Assembly (NCBI GenBank): GCA_024743215.1
Contig: JANSWZ010000008.1
Span: 124,001 to 188,000, forward strand
DNA: 64,000 nt
Direction: 5' to 3'
DNA from: Alphaproteobacteria bacterium
GTDB taxonomy: Bacteria > Pseudomonadota > Alphaproteobacteria > Rhizobiales > GCA-2746425
Part shown: positions 9,506 to 18,517 of the stretch, piece by piece
How positions within the stretch are numbered: position 1 is the stretch's first letter
Layout: every line of letters starts with the position of its first letter
Notes under the pieces: generated by a model
What the model saw: the letters and a program-made list of their open reading frames with translations, nothing else
What the model was told of the DNA's origin: nothing
Database searches by the model: none
Translations under genes and position numbers: made by a program

Positions 9506-10412
9506 AAACCTGTCTCAGCTCCTGCAGATATCAAAACCCGTCGCTGCGGCTCTGGCCGCCGGAAAACCGGTTGTTGCCCTTGAGTCGACAATCATCACTC
9601 ATGGCATGCCATGGCCACAAAACCTGGAAACAGCTGAGGCCGTTGAACAAACGATTCTGGATGAAGGCGCTGTTCCCGCGACCATCGCGGTCATGGATGG
9701 CGCCATACGGGTGGGCCTTTCATCAGATGATCTGACACAGTTGGCCAAGTTGAAAGATGTCCGCAAGCTATCTCGTGCGGATCTGGCTCATGCATTGGTT
9801 CTTGAACAACCCGGGTCAACAACTGTGGCAGCCACCATGCTGTGTTCACAGCTAGCTGGAATCAAGGTCTTTGCAACCGGCGGATTAGGCGGTGTCCATC
9901 GCGGCGTATCGGAGACGATGGATATTTCCGCTGATCTGGGAGAATTCCTGAAATCATCTGTGACCGTGGTCTGCGCCGGAGCCAAAGCCATTCTGGATGT
10001 TCCGAAAACGCTGGAGTGGCTGGAGACGCTTGGCGTTCCGGTGCTCTCATACGGAACCGACAATTTTCCAGCGTTCTGGTCGCGCGACAGTGGCCTTGCC
10101 TCACCCTTGCGGCTGGATACGCCGGAACAAATTGCTGACTTCATTCAGACCCGCACTGTCCTGGGTCAGGAAGGCGGACTGGTTGTCGCCAACCCGGTTC
10201 CGGCAGATGCAGAAATCGACAGGAAAGATCTGGAACCGCTGATTGCGCAAGCTCTGGCCGAGGCCAGTGTCGCAGGCATTGGCGGCAAAGAGGTCACACC
10301 CTATCTTCTGCAACGTATCTTTGAGTTGACGGACGGGCGCAGCCTGGAAACCAATATTGCGTTGGTCAAAAACAATGCTGTTTTGGCAGCAAAAATTGCG
10401 GCGGCCCTATAA
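9498..10412 (+). CDS. psuG: Pseudouridine-5'-phosphate glycosidase
   Basis: Cleaves the C-C glycosidic bond of pseudouridine 5'-phosphate to uracil and ribose 5-phosphate. The protein has 304 residues from the ATG at 9498, a normal length. Diagnostic stretches are VALESTIITHGMP near the N-terminus (with the conserved Glu), KLSRADLAHAL (with a conserved Lys), ATGGLGGVHRG, VCAGAKAILDVPKTLEWLETLG (with the second Lys) and YGTDNFPAFW. A GTG- or ATG-like start further upstream at 9471 would overlap psuK more and is less likely than the coupled ATG. It completes a compact uptake/kinase/glycosidase cluster and ends 10 bp from the convergent cckA gene. Confidence 0.95.
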   Translation: MTKNLSQLLQISKPVAAALAAGKPVVALESTIITHGMPWPQNLETAEAVEQTILDEGAVPATIAVMDGAIRVGLSSDDLTQLAKLKDVRKLSRADLAHALVLEQPGSTTVAATMLCSQLAGIKVFATGGLGGVHRGVSETMDISADLGEFLKSSVTVVCAGAKAILDVPKTLEWLETLGVPVLSYGTDNFPAFWSRDSGLASPLRLDTPEQIADFIQTRTVLGQEGGLVVANPVPADAEIDRKDLEPLIAQALAEASVAGIGGKEVTPYLLQRIFELTDGRSLETNIALVKNNAVLAAKIAAAL

Positions 10413-10422
10413 ATGCGATTGC

Positions 10423-13050
10423 CTAAGCTTCGTCCAGCACTTCCTTAACGGCTGTTGCCAGCTGCTTCAATGAAAATGGCTTGGGCAGGAATGAGAACTT
10501 TTCGCCTTCATCAAGATTCTTCGCAAATGCGTCTTCGGCGTAACCTGACACAAAAATGATTTTGAGATCCGGTTGGGTCTCGCGCAATCTCTTCAACAGG
10601 GTTGGGCCATCCATTTCCGGCATCATCACATCGGAGATCACCAGATCGATCTGATCATCAATCTCGTCGATTAACTCCAACGCTTCAGTGCCTGTGGAAG
10701 CCTCATGGACCTTGTATCCGCGAGATGCCAGTGCCCGGGCAGCAAACGCCCGCACCGCTTCTTCGTCTTCGACCAGCATGATAGTGGCCGAACCGGTCAG
10801 GTCTGCGTGTTCAGGCGCTTTCTTGACTTCTGCAGGCTGCTCTTCGCCCTCTTTTTCCACATAGCGGGGCAGCATGATGCGGAATGTCGTTCCCTTGTCC
10901 ACTTCACTGTCGACATAGATGAAACCATCAGTCTGTTTGATGATGCCATATACCGTAGACAAGCCAAGCCCGGTACCCTGCCCCACATCCTTGGTGGTGA
11001 AGAACGGTTCAAAGACTTTTGAAACCACTTCCACAGGCATCCCGGTTCCAGTGTCAGACACTTCGATCAGAACAAATTCAGCGGCAGGAACTTCTGAATG
11101 GCCAAGGCGCCCGGCTTCATCTGCCAGCATATTGCGCGTGTTCACCTTGACCGTGCCACCTTCCGGCATGGCGTCTCTGGCGTTTACGGCCAGATTCATG
11201 ATGACCTGCTCAAACTGGTTCAGATCCGCTTTAACAGGCCACAGATCACGACCGTGACGCACCTCCAGAGACACTTTCTCACCCAGGAGACGGTCCAGCA
11301 TGACCGACACTTCGCTCATGACATCACTCAGTTGCAAAATTTGCGGTCGCAATGTCTGACGACGTGAAAAGGCCAGCAACTGCCGCACAAGGCCAGCGGC
11401 CCGATTGGCGTTCTGTTTGATGTTCATGATGTCCTGGAAGGACGGATCAGACGGCTTATGGCTGTTCAGCAGCAAATCCGAAAAGCCGATGATGGCGGTC
11501 AGAACATTGTTGAAATCATGTGCCACACCACCAGCCAACTGGCCAATGGCCTGCATCTTCTGACTTTGTGCAAACTGCTCTTCAAGTGTGCGTTGCTCAG
11601 TGGTCTCCGAGGCAAAGATAATGGCCGCTTCATTATCATCATTAGCTTCAACACCGCTGACATAAATCTTGGCTGAATGATCGCCCTCGCCTTCCAGCGT
11701 CACCTCAATCGGCTCAATGCCCGACCGGCCATTGATTGCGGCCGTCAGTGCCGCGCGCAGGTTGGGCCTGTCACGTTCAACGACACTGTTGACGAGATCA
11801 ACCTGCCGGCCCTCGACAAATTCCGGCCCAAACAGCCGCACAAAGCGCGCATTGCAGCGACCCAGGCGCCTGTCGCGTGTAACCGAGGCAATGGCAATGG
11901 GCGTATTGTTGAAGAAGCGTGAGAACCGCACTTCCGCCGCACGCAACGCATCAGATGCGTCACCGCTTTTCGCCCGGTTGATCACCACACTGCGCGATGC
12001 GCCCAGCACGCCTTCAGCGCTTTGCGGCACATGGTGTACCAAACGTACAGGGACACTTCGGCCACTGGCATCCATAAGATCCAGATCTATGGTCTCGCTG
12101 GCAGGCTTGATCAGCGTTCCATTGGCTGCCAGCAAATGTCCGGCGGCCTGATTATCCACCAGATCAAACAGATGCAGATCTGATGGGCGAACCTCCGCAA
12201 TATCCAGTTGCAGCCACTCAGCCAGTGTCGCGTTGAGATAGGCAAGTCTTCCATCTGGGTTGATTGACAGAAAGCCAACCGGGGCATGATCAAGATAGTC
12301 AATCGCGGTTTGTAATTCCTGAAAGATGTTTTCCTGCGTTTTGCGATTGTTGCTGATGTCCGAAACCCGCCAGACCTGCAAGGACTGTTCAGCCTCTTCG
12401 GTTGGAAGTGGTCTGACCTGAACATTGTACCAAAACCCGTTTTCCGCGCGCACCGGAGCGATTTTGCCAGTCATCCCATTCGCAGCGCTCAGGGACACCG
12501 GAAGGCGAATCTCCTCATCAGCCGCCTGATTGGACTGAATAACCTGCCCCAGGCGGAAAATCGCATCGGCAGCATCTGGATCTCGGCTGAAAATCGTCTC
12601 GACACTGCGCAGGGCGGCATCATTGTCCGCACCAGTCAGTTGTTTGTATGCCGGGTTGGCATAGACGATCCGTCCCACATTATCGGTGACACAGATCCCT
12701 TCAGACAATGTGTCGACAAACTGGCGGGATAGTTTGTTTTCCTCAGAATCTGTGTTCTCACCGACAACGCCGAGCGCCCACAGAAACAAGCAAAGAATAC
12801 CCAGCGTGGCAAACATGCCCAGAAAGCCCATGACTAACTGGTCTGAAAACTCCTGGGGAACATAGAACAGTCCCACAACACAGACGATCAACAAAACCAC
12901 CACCAGCGTAAGCCGCATGATGCGTTTTTGACCGAGTTCAGTCGCGCCTGCTGATCCCGCCTGGCTGTAGTGTTCAGAATTTTTGTTTGAACGAGAGTCT
13001 GTCACGACAATCCGGGCTTTGTTATTCATGCAGGCGTATGAGTGGCTCAT
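10423..13050 (-). CDS. cckA: Hybrid sensor histidine kinase CckA
   Basis: Membrane-bound hybrid kinase/phosphatase that in alphaproteobacteria feeds phosphate through ChpT to the cell-cycle and motility regulator CtrA. The 875-residue product has two membrane segments (about 46-63 and 71-95), three PAS-like regions (about 105-235, 245-355 and 370-485), and an H-box GGVAHDFNNVLTAIIGF with the phosphorylated His at 511. The ATPase domain shows NLAVNARDAM, DTGTGMP and GTGLGLSTVYG. The C-terminal receiver has its phospho-acceptor at Asp807 (ISDVMMPEMDG) and Lys857 (LPKPFS). An alternative start lies at 13029; neither has a strong ribosome-binding site. The adjacent flhB gene is on the same strand 100 bp upstream, linking the kinase to the flagellar genes. 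Confidence 0.95.
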   Translation of the reverse strand: MSHSYACMNNKARIVVTDSRSNKNSEHYSQAGSAGATELGQKRIMRLTLVVVLLIVCVVGLFYVPQEFSDQLVMGFLGMFATLGILCLFLWALGVVGENTDSEENKLSRQFVDTLSEGICVTDNVGRIVYANPAYKQLTGADNDAALRSVETIFSRDPDAADAIFRLGQVIQSNQAADEEIRLPVSLSAANGMTGKIAPVRAENGFWYNVQVRPLPTEEAEQSLQVWRVSDISNNRKTQENIFQELQTAIDYLDHAPVGFLSINPDGRLAYLNATLAEWLQLDIAEVRPSDLHLFDLVDNQAAGHLLAANGTLIKPASETIDLDLMDASGRSVPVRLVHHVPQSAEGVLGASRSVVINRAKSGDASDALRAAEVRFSRFFNNTPIAIASVTRDRRLGRCNARFVRLFGPEFVEGRQVDLVNSVVERDRPNLRAALTAAINGRSGIEPIEVTLEGEGDHSAKIYVSGVEANDDNEAAIIFASETTEQRTLEEQFAQSQKMQAIGQLAGGVAHDFNNVLTAIIGFSDLLLNSHKPSDPSFQDIMNIKQNANRAAGLVRQLLAFSRRQTLRPQILQLSDVMSEVSVMLDRLLGEKVSLEVRHGRDLWPVKADLNQFEQVIMNLAVNARDAMPEGGTVKVNTRNMLADEAGRLGHSEVPAAEFVLIEVSDTGTGMPVEVVSKVFEPFFTTKDVGQGTGLGLSTVYGIIKQTDGFIYVDSEVDKGTTFRIMLPRYVEKEGEEQPAEVKKAPEHADLTGSATIMLVEDEEAVRAFAARALASRGYKVHEASTGTEALELIDEIDDQIDLVISDVMMPEMDGPTLLKRLRETQPDLKIIFVSGYAEDAFAKNLDEGEKFSFLPKPFSLKQLATAVKEVLDEA

Positions 13051-13150
13051 CGGCAGTTTTCAATGAATCACAACCTTATAGAGACTTATTTGCAGATGCC
13101 CGCTCTGTCACGAAATTTGTGCATTTTGGGCGTGTTTCACCAATCTTCGG

Positions 13151-14212
13151 TCATTTTTTGTTCAAGCGCATCACGAAGCCGATGACCTCAGCAACCGCCT
13201 TATAGTGATCCTCCGGAACTTGATCGTCGATCTCCACCGTCGCGTATAGTGCGCGCGCCAATGGTGGGTTTTCAACAATCGGAACGTCAGTGCTCTCGGC
13301 AACTTCACGAATTTTGAGAGCAACAGAATCGATACCTTTGGCCACACAAATTGGTGCATTCATGCCTTCTTCGTAAGACAGCGCCACCGCAAAGTGGGTC
13401 GGGTTGGTAATGATGACAGTCGCTTCTGGCACGCGTGACATCATCCGGGCACGACCACGTTCCATGCGAAGTTGTCGAATTTTTGCCTTGACCGCCGGAT
13501 CACCTTCAGAATCCTTGTGCTCATCACGCACCTCCTTGAGCGTCATCTTCTGACGTTCAAAAAATTGATGTTTTTGCCACATGAAATCCAGACCAGCGAT
13601 GACCGTCATCAACATCAAAGTGATCAGCAATAGCTTGACAGCCATGTCATGAAACAGTGGAAGAATGGCCACTGCAGGGCTGATCAGCACACTCTCCAAG
13701 CGATCAAGTTCCGGCCAAAGGGCTGCCATAATGAGCACCGAAACAAGCCCCAGCTTTGACATGCCCTTGGCAAAGTTGACCAATGCTTCGGGAGAAAACA
13801 AACGTTTTGCGCCAGCCAGAGGTGAAATCTTTGACCATTTGGGCTTGAGAGGATCTATCGACCAAACCAGTTTGTGTTGCACCAGATTTCCAAGTGCCGC
13901 CGCCAGTACCAGCAGAAGAAATGGGACTGCGAGCGCGGTGGCCAAATCACGCCCGGTTTGCATCCACAGTCCGGCCATGGCGCCCCGATCAAGGGAAAGA
14001 GCATGCGCATTGGACAGATAACCGCGCAGTAGCCCGCCAAGGTGAGCTGCACTGATGGGGGCCAAAAAGGCAATCATCAGCGTAACCATCAGCAGCACAA
14101 ACCACGTGTTGACCTCCTGGCTTTTGGCAACCTCCCCCCGCTTGTGGGCGTCTTCCAGCTTTTTGGAGGTGGGGTCTTCGGTTTTTTCTGATTTGTCTGG
14201 TTGGTCAGCCAT
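13151..14212 (-). CDS. flhB: Flagellar export-gate switch protein FlhB
   Basis: Integral inner-membrane subunit of the flagellar type III export apparatus that switches substrate class from rod/hook to filament. The 353-residue protein has the typical charged N-terminus (DKSEKTEDPTSKKLEDAHKRGEVAKSQ in part), four membrane segments, and a cytoplasmic domain with the self-cleaving motif N270-P271-T272-H273. The start at 14212 follows the fliR stop by 12 bp. It is the last flagellar gene of the flgB-flgC-fliE-fliQ-fliR-flhB run. Confidence 0.97.
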   Translation of the reverse strand: MADQPDKSEKTEDPTSKKLEDAHKRGEVAKSQEVNTWFVLLMVTLMIAFLAPISAAHLGGLLRGYLSNAHALSLDRGAMAGLWMQTGRDLATALAVPFLLLVLAAALGNLVQHKLVWSIDPLKPKWSKISPLAGAKRLFSPEALVNFAKGMSKLGLVSVLIMAALWPELDRLESVLISPAVAILPLFHDMAVKLLLITLMLMTVIAGLDFMWQKHQFFERQKMTLKEVRDEHKDSEGDPAVKAKIRQLRMERGRARMMSRVPEATVIITNPTHFAVALSYEEGMNAPICVAKGIDSVALKIREVAESTDVPIVENPPLARALYATVEIDDQVPEDHYKAVAEVIGFVMRLNKK

Positions 14213-14224
14213 AGCCCCTCCTTT

Positions 14225-14986
14225 CTATTGCGCCAGAAACCGGCCGAGCAGCGCGGCAAAATACTCGTGATAGACCGACATTATTGTGCTCAAGAGAAGT
14301 GCCAGAAGCACAAATCCAAGCAGAATGGATGCGGGCATTGCGATGAAGAAAATCTGGATTGCGGGCATCAACCGGCTAAGCACGCCGACTCCCACATAGA
14401 ATATCAGACCGAACACCAGAAATGGTGCCGCCATGCGAACACCAAGTGAAAACGCGTCCGACATGGACATGACAGCCATCATGGCCATGTCACTGGTCGG
14501 CGGGATGATTCCGGGTTTAAACAGGATGTAGCTATCGTGGATTGCTGCGATCACCACGTGATGCATATCGGTGACGAACACCAATGTGACCGCAAGCACG
14601 CCTAGAAAGTTGGCGAATAAAGCGCCCTGAATCCCCTGTGTCGGATCAACACTTTGTGCAAGCCCCAGTCCCATCTGGTTGGCAATCGTACTTCCGGCAA
14701 CGGAGGTTGCCATAAGAATCATGCGAACAGTCAGACCGATAAACAAACCGATCAGAACTTCCTTGATCATTGGAACCAACGCGCCAACCGGCCATGTCTC
14801 CACAGCAAATCCCGGCAATTCGACCAATGGCACCATGAGCAGTGTCAACAAAAGCGCAAAAGCAAGCCGTATGCGCGTTGGAATACCATTTTGGCCAAAA
14901 CCTGGAAGCAGCATCACCAGAACACCTACACGCGCGAAAACAAGCATGAAGCGGTAGGCCAGATCAGGAGCAAGAGAAATATCCAC
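14225..14986 (-). CDS. fliR: Flagellar export-gate protein FliR
   Basis: Inner-membrane component of the type III export gate, assembling with FliP and FliQ. The 253 residues contain about six hydrophobic segments, and the family features FARVGVLVMLLPGF near the start and ANQMGLGLAQSVDPTQG in the middle are visible. It lies 12 bp from flhB and 100 bp from fliQ on the same strand, with the usual gene order. Confidence 0.95.
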   Translation of the reverse strand: MDISLAPDLAYRFMLVFARVGVLVMLLPGFGQNGIPTRIRLAFALLLTLLMVPLVELPGFAVETWPVGALVPMIKEVLIGLFIGLTVRMILMATSVAGSTIANQMGLGLAQSVDPTQGIQGALFANFLGVLAVTLVFVTDMHHVVIAAIHDSYILFKPGIIPPTSDMAMMAVMSMSDAFSLGVRMAAPFLVFGLIFYVGVGVLSRLMPAIQIFFIAMPASILLGFVLLALLLSTIMSVYHEYFAALLGRFLAQ

Positions 14987-15086
14987 CTAGACCGCACCTT
15001 GCGAGAGCAAAATCGGTTGTTTCGAGCGATCAAAAGCGGATTGGGGTCGGCTGGCTATCATACCGGACCACCCAGACCCGGCATCA

Positions 15087-15353
15087 CTAACGACCAGAGA
15101 CAATATGATCGGCGACCCTATCCATGAAGCTGTTTAGCGTCTGGCCCATAAAGGGCATGGCAATCAACATCGCAACGAAGATGGCTATGATCTTTGGAAC
15201 GAATACCAATGTCATTTCCTGAATTTGAGTCAAAGCCTGAATGAGCGCAATAATAACACCGACACCGAGACCAACGAGCATAACAGGCGCGCTGATCGCA
15301 AGCAGCGTAGTGATGCCATCACGGGCAAAATCCAGCACCTCCGGTCCGGTCAT
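15087..15353 (-). CDS. fliQ: Flagellar export-gate protein FliQ
   Basis: Small 88-residue inner-membrane protein of the FliPQR export gate. It shows two hydrophobic helices and the conserved segment GVIIALIQALTQIQEMTLVFVPK (positions about 31-53), which defines the family. It sits between fliE and fliR on the minus strand. The 100-bp gap to fliR holds no evident gene. Confidence 0.95.
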   Translation of the reverse strand: MTGPEVLDFARDGITTLLAISAPVMLVGLGVGVIIALIQALTQIQEMTLVFVPKIIAIFVAMLIAMPFMGQTLNSFMDRVADHIVSGR

Positions 15354-15388
15354 ATCAGCTTCTTTCAGGTTAACAGATCAAATGCTCT

Positions 15389-15715
15389 TCAGATCGGCAT
15401 CCGCATAATTTCTTCATAGGCGGAAATGACTCGGTCCCGCACGGAAACCATAGTCTGCAGTGCAATTTCAGTTTCTGCAACAGCCGTTACCATTTCAACC
15501 ATATTGGCGGTTGGCTGACCCGTCGCAAAAGCCATACTTGCCTGTTCGCCCGCCTTGCCGGTTTCGGCAACATCTGTTGCCACCTGCGACACCATAGAAG
15601 CAAAGGAGTTATCTGCCGATGGCGCAATTTCCTGTGCCTTGGCAGGCAATTGGCTGACGGTCTTCGAAGCGGCAGAATAAGCGTTTGCGGCCCCCAAGGC
15701 AGTGTTGATAGCCAT
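15389..15715 (-). CDS. fliE: Flagellar basal-body protein FliE
   Basis: Connects the MS ring or export gate to the proximal rod. The 108-residue protein has the expected low-complexity N-terminus and a conserved C-terminal helix (MVTAVAETEIALQTMVSVRDRVISAYEEIMRMPI in part). It starts 6 bp after the flgC stop, and the two are clearly co-transcribed. Confidence 0.94.
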   Translation of the reverse strand: MAINTALGAANAYSAASKTVSQLPAKAQEIAPSADNSFASMVSQVATDVAETGKAGEQASMAFATGQPTANMVEMVTAVAETEIALQTMVSVRDRVISAYEEIMRMPI

Positions 15716-15721
15716 TACAAA

Positions 15722-16132
15722 TTATCCTCTCAGGATATCGAGCGTACGCTGCATCATCGTGCGCGTGCTTTGGATAACATTCAAATTGGCTTCGTAGCTG
15801 CGCTGAGCCTGCCGCATATCAACAGTCTCAATCAGCGTGCTGACATTAGGCAATTTCACATAGCCTTGATCATCGGCGGCCGGATGACCCGGCTCAAAAC
15901 GTGTCTTGAAATCTGAGCGATCCTGACGAATCGGCCCCATTTCAACGACAGAAACACCAGTTTCCCGATCCAATGCTGTCTTGAAACTTGGCATTTTACG
16001 CCGATACGGATCAGCACCTTGCGTGGTTGCCGTGCTGTCGGCATTTGCAATGTTTTCAGCAATAATGCGCATACGCCCGCTTTGGGCGCGCAGTCCCGAA
16101 GCAGCGACTTTCATTGAGTCCAGGAAGTCCAT
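15722..16132 (-). CDS. flgC: Flagellar proximal-rod protein FlgC
   Basis: Rod subunit of 136 residues. The N-terminal rod-family motif SGLRAQSGRMRIIAENIANAD and the C-terminal coiled helix (RSYEANLNVIQSTRTMMQRTLDI in part) are both present. There are 22 bp between the flgB stop and this start, and a six-base gap to fliE. Confidence 0.96.
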   Translation of the reverse strand: MDFLDSMKVAASGLRAQSGRMRIIAENIANADSTATTQGADPYRRKMPSFKTALDRETGVSVVEMGPIRQDRSDFKTRFEPGHPAADDQGYVKLPNVSTLIETVDMRQAQRSYEANLNVIQSTRTMMQRTLDILRG

Positions 16133-16154
16133 GCAAAATTCCTTTCAAGTATTC

Positions 16155-16571
16155 TCATCGACCAATGGCGATTCGGAAAAGGCCCATAGTCTTGCTGTAA
16201 AGCGATGTCGCGGCCTGATAATCAAGTTGATTGGACGTCACTTTCATCATTTCTTCTTCCAGAACCACTTCGTTTCCCTGTGGTGTGATCTCAAATGGCG
16301 TATCAATGCCAGAATTCATAGCGGTCTTCAGTGGTGCCATAGCTGCGGAGATATGCTCTGGATGCGTTGTCGCTGCGGTCGGTGTCATCTGTAAGCCGCG
16401 CTCGGATGCGGTGCTGGCCATTTGTGCAAAATCCGGCTTTTTCAAATCCCGCACCCGATAGCCTGGCGTATCCGCATTCGCCACATTTTCGGCCAATAAG
16501 CGTTGGCGAGATTCGTGCCAGAGCATCTTGGATTTCAGGGCCGAAAGAATGCTGATATCACCCATTCCCAT
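16155..16571 (-). CDS. flgB: Flagellar proximal-rod protein FlgB
   Basis: Rod subunit of 138 residues. It has the family signature RLLAENVANADTPGYRVRDL near the N-terminus and a terminal helix with SNQLDYQAATSLYSKTMGL. The ATG at 16571 is preceded by GAGGG at good distance; a second in-frame ATG lies two codons later. It is the first gene of the minus-strand flagellar operon and is divergent from fliO across 207 bp. Confidence 0.96.
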   Translation of the reverse strand: MGMGDISILSALKSKMLWHESRQRLLAENVANADTPGYRVRDLKKPDFAQMASTASERGLQMTPTAATTHPEHISAAMAPLKTAMNSGIDTPFEITPQGNEVVLEEEMMKVTSNQLDYQAATSLYSKTMGLFRIAIGR

Positions 16572-16778
16572 GATTGGCCCTCATGTTCAAATGCCCCGTT
16601 CGCTTCGCAAATTAGTTTATGAAGTATTAATGAAGCAGCCATGGTTAACAAAACCTTAACCCCCTTAACAATTTCCTAACTGTGTTGGCTGCATTCTGCC
16701 GTAATTGGGTAGCAGGATTCACGGCGTGGAACTGCGTTTGCACGGTTTCGACGCTGAATTAGAAGTTAGGGGCGCATA

Positions 16779-18455
16779 ATGCGTGAGTATTTGTTGCAGT
16801 TTATGGGCGAAGAAGCAGCCATGGGTGTGCAGTTCATGGTGGCACTTTTGACAGTTCTGGTGCTGTTTGGTGTCTTTGTCTGGTTTCTGCGCCTGATCAC
16901 AGGTAAGGGCAGACGTAAAGTCGTTTCACAGGACCATCGCCTGGCCATTCTGGATAGAACCCAGATCGACGACACCCGCAGTCTTGTGCTGGTGCGTCGT
17001 GATGACGTGGAACATCTTGTGATGATCGGCGGGCCCAGTGATGTGGTCGTCGAATCCAATATCGGCGAATACGCTGATGAACATGACAGGCATTCAGAAC
17101 ACCCCCTTCCCGGCCATGAGATTGCTCGGCGCGTGATTGCACAACGCCCTTTGCGCACAATGTCGCTCAGTGGCTCTGCAGCTACAGTTGCTGAAAGCAT
17201 CGGCCTTGCAGCGGCCAGTCGACCGGAAGTTTCCCTTGCGCCTCCACCACCACCAGAAAACACCCTCGCTCACGAAGAACCATCCTTCAAAGTGGCTGAA
17301 CCTGAGCCAGAGGTCTCGATTGAACCTCAATCCGCAGAAGAAGCGCATCCGGTCGTGGTTCCTCCCGAACCACCTCAGCCAGAAGTGCCCGTTGCGCCCG
17401 AAACAGTCAGGCCTGCACCAGCAGTCGCTGCAGTACCCGTCGCAACGCCACCTGTTGCACCTGCCCCCGTGGAGCCAACCCCTGCAGCTTTGGCGCCCGT
17501 AGTTTCGATGCCTGTTGCAGCAGCGCCCGTTCCTGAAGCGCAACCCGCTCCAGCTCCCGCTCCGGCACCAGAAATAGTGGCTCAACCTGCGCCTGAACCT
17601 GCACCGGCACCTCAGCCAGCACCGCAACCGGTACAGAGCCCACAACCAGCGCCAGCTGTTGTAGCGATGCCAGAACCAGTGCCAGAACCTCAACCGGAAG
17701 CGTCGCCCCAACCAGACCCGCAGCCTGTAGCTGTTCCTGCACAGCCTGTGGCCGCAGTTCCTGTATCGGCTTCCGTAGCTCCTGCAGTTGCTGTCGCAGC
17801 CTCCGCTCCAATCCCTGCACCCGAACCAGCGCCCGTTGCTGAACAAGTTGCTCCTGTACTGCAGCCGGCGCCACAGCTTGTGCCGCAGCAAGCGCCTGTT
17901 CTCGCACCCGCACCACAGCAAGCGCCACCCGCGCCTGCCGCAGAGCCTGAGCCAACTCCAAGAGACTTATCTGCAGAAATGGAAACTGCGCTCATGCAGG
18001 AACTGGAACAGCCACCTGCCAGCCTGTCACGCGTCAACCATGTAGTGCGCCAGGAACAACCAGCCATCAGCACACCAGTTGCAAGGGAAGCACCAACCGT
18101 TGCGCCCGCAGCATCCAATGTGGAGCAACAGAGCCACACGACCCAACAGGACATCGATCTGTCGGCCGGTCTTGCGGCGGCAATGGGTCTGGAGCCCGAA
18201 GTACCAGCGGCATCGCAATATAGTGAAGAACAAAGAGTACAGGACGATTTGGCCCTTGAAGATGCAATCGCAGGGATGCTCATCGGTGATCAGCCGCAGA
18301 ATGGCACTTCTGACCCTGCAGAAAGTAGCGTATATTCGGCGTCAGAATCAGTGCCAGAAGGCCCTGAACGGCCTGTGGACACAACGCGTCCAGGCCGGGT
18401 TGATGACGAGATGAGCCGATTGCTTCAGGAACTGGCGATACCAAGCCGCGCATAA
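16779..18455 (+). CDS. fliO: FliO-domain flagellar protein with a very long Pro/Ala-rich extension
   Basis: The first ~105 residues form a FliO-like module: a membrane helix (VQFMVALLTVLVLFGVFVWFLRL in part) and a small domain with DHRLAILDRTQIDDTRSLVLVRRDDVEHLVMIGG. FliO helps assemble the FliP ring of the export gate. FliO is normally 100-150 residues, whereas this protein has 558. Residues about 155-400 are dominated by Pro, Ala, Val and Gln (PAPAPAPEIVAQPAPEPAPAP-type repeats), probably a disordered cytoplasmic linker. The last 160 residues contain several short acidic-amphipathic segments, such as ETALMQELEQ, DLSAGLAAAMGLE, LALEDAIAGMLIG and DEMSRLLQELAIP. Immediate adjacency to fliP supports the assignment. 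The function of the extension is unknown. Confidence 0.88.
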   Translation: MREYLLQFMGEEAAMGVQFMVALLTVLVLFGVFVWFLRLITGKGRRKVVSQDHRLAILDRTQIDDTRSLVLVRRDDVEHLVMIGGPSDVVVESNIGEYADEHDRHSEHPLPGHEIARRVIAQRPLRTMSLSGSAATVAESIGLAAASRPEVSLAPPPPPENTLAHEEPSFKVAEPEPEVSIEPQSAEEAHPVVVPPEPPQPEVPVAPETVRPAPAVAAVPVATPPVAPAPVEPTPAALAPVVSMPVAAAPVPEAQPAPAPAPAPEIVAQPAPEPAPAPQPAPQPVQSPQPAPAVVAMPEPVPEPQPEASPQPDPQPVAVPAQPVAAVPVSASVAPAVAVAASAPIPAPEPAPVAEQVAPVLQPAPQLVPQQAPVLAPAPQQAPPAPAAEPEPTPRDLSAEMETALMQELEQPPASLSRVNHVVRQEQPAISTPVAREAPTVAPAASNVEQQSHTTQQDIDLSAGLAAAMGLEPEVPAASQYSEEQRVQDDLALEDAIAGMLIGDQPQNGTSDPAESSVYSASESVPEGPERPVDTTRPGRVDDEMSRLLQELAIPSRA

Positions 18456-18517
18456 GCAACCTTCAGTCGTTCTTTCGAGCAATCAGAGCCATTTGGCCTT
18501 GCCTGCTTGGCCTGATC

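Noticed and set aside
16738-16755. Sigma-54-like sequence before fliO (TTTGCACGGTTTCGAC)
   Set aside because: It resembles the flgF promoter in part but lacks the essential GG and GC at -24/-12.
17223-17960. Repetitive DNA in fliO as a tandem repeat or CRISPR array
   Set aside because: The repeats are irregular CCAGCACC-type codons encoding Pro/Ala; there are no constant spacers or direct repeats of fixed length.
17094-17961. Long open frames on the minus strand inside fliO (275 and 184 codons)
   Set aside because: They are antisense shadows of the Pro/Ala-rich low-complexity region. Their translations are biased (Arg/Trp/Cys- or Gln/Ala-rich) with no domain or ribosome-binding site.
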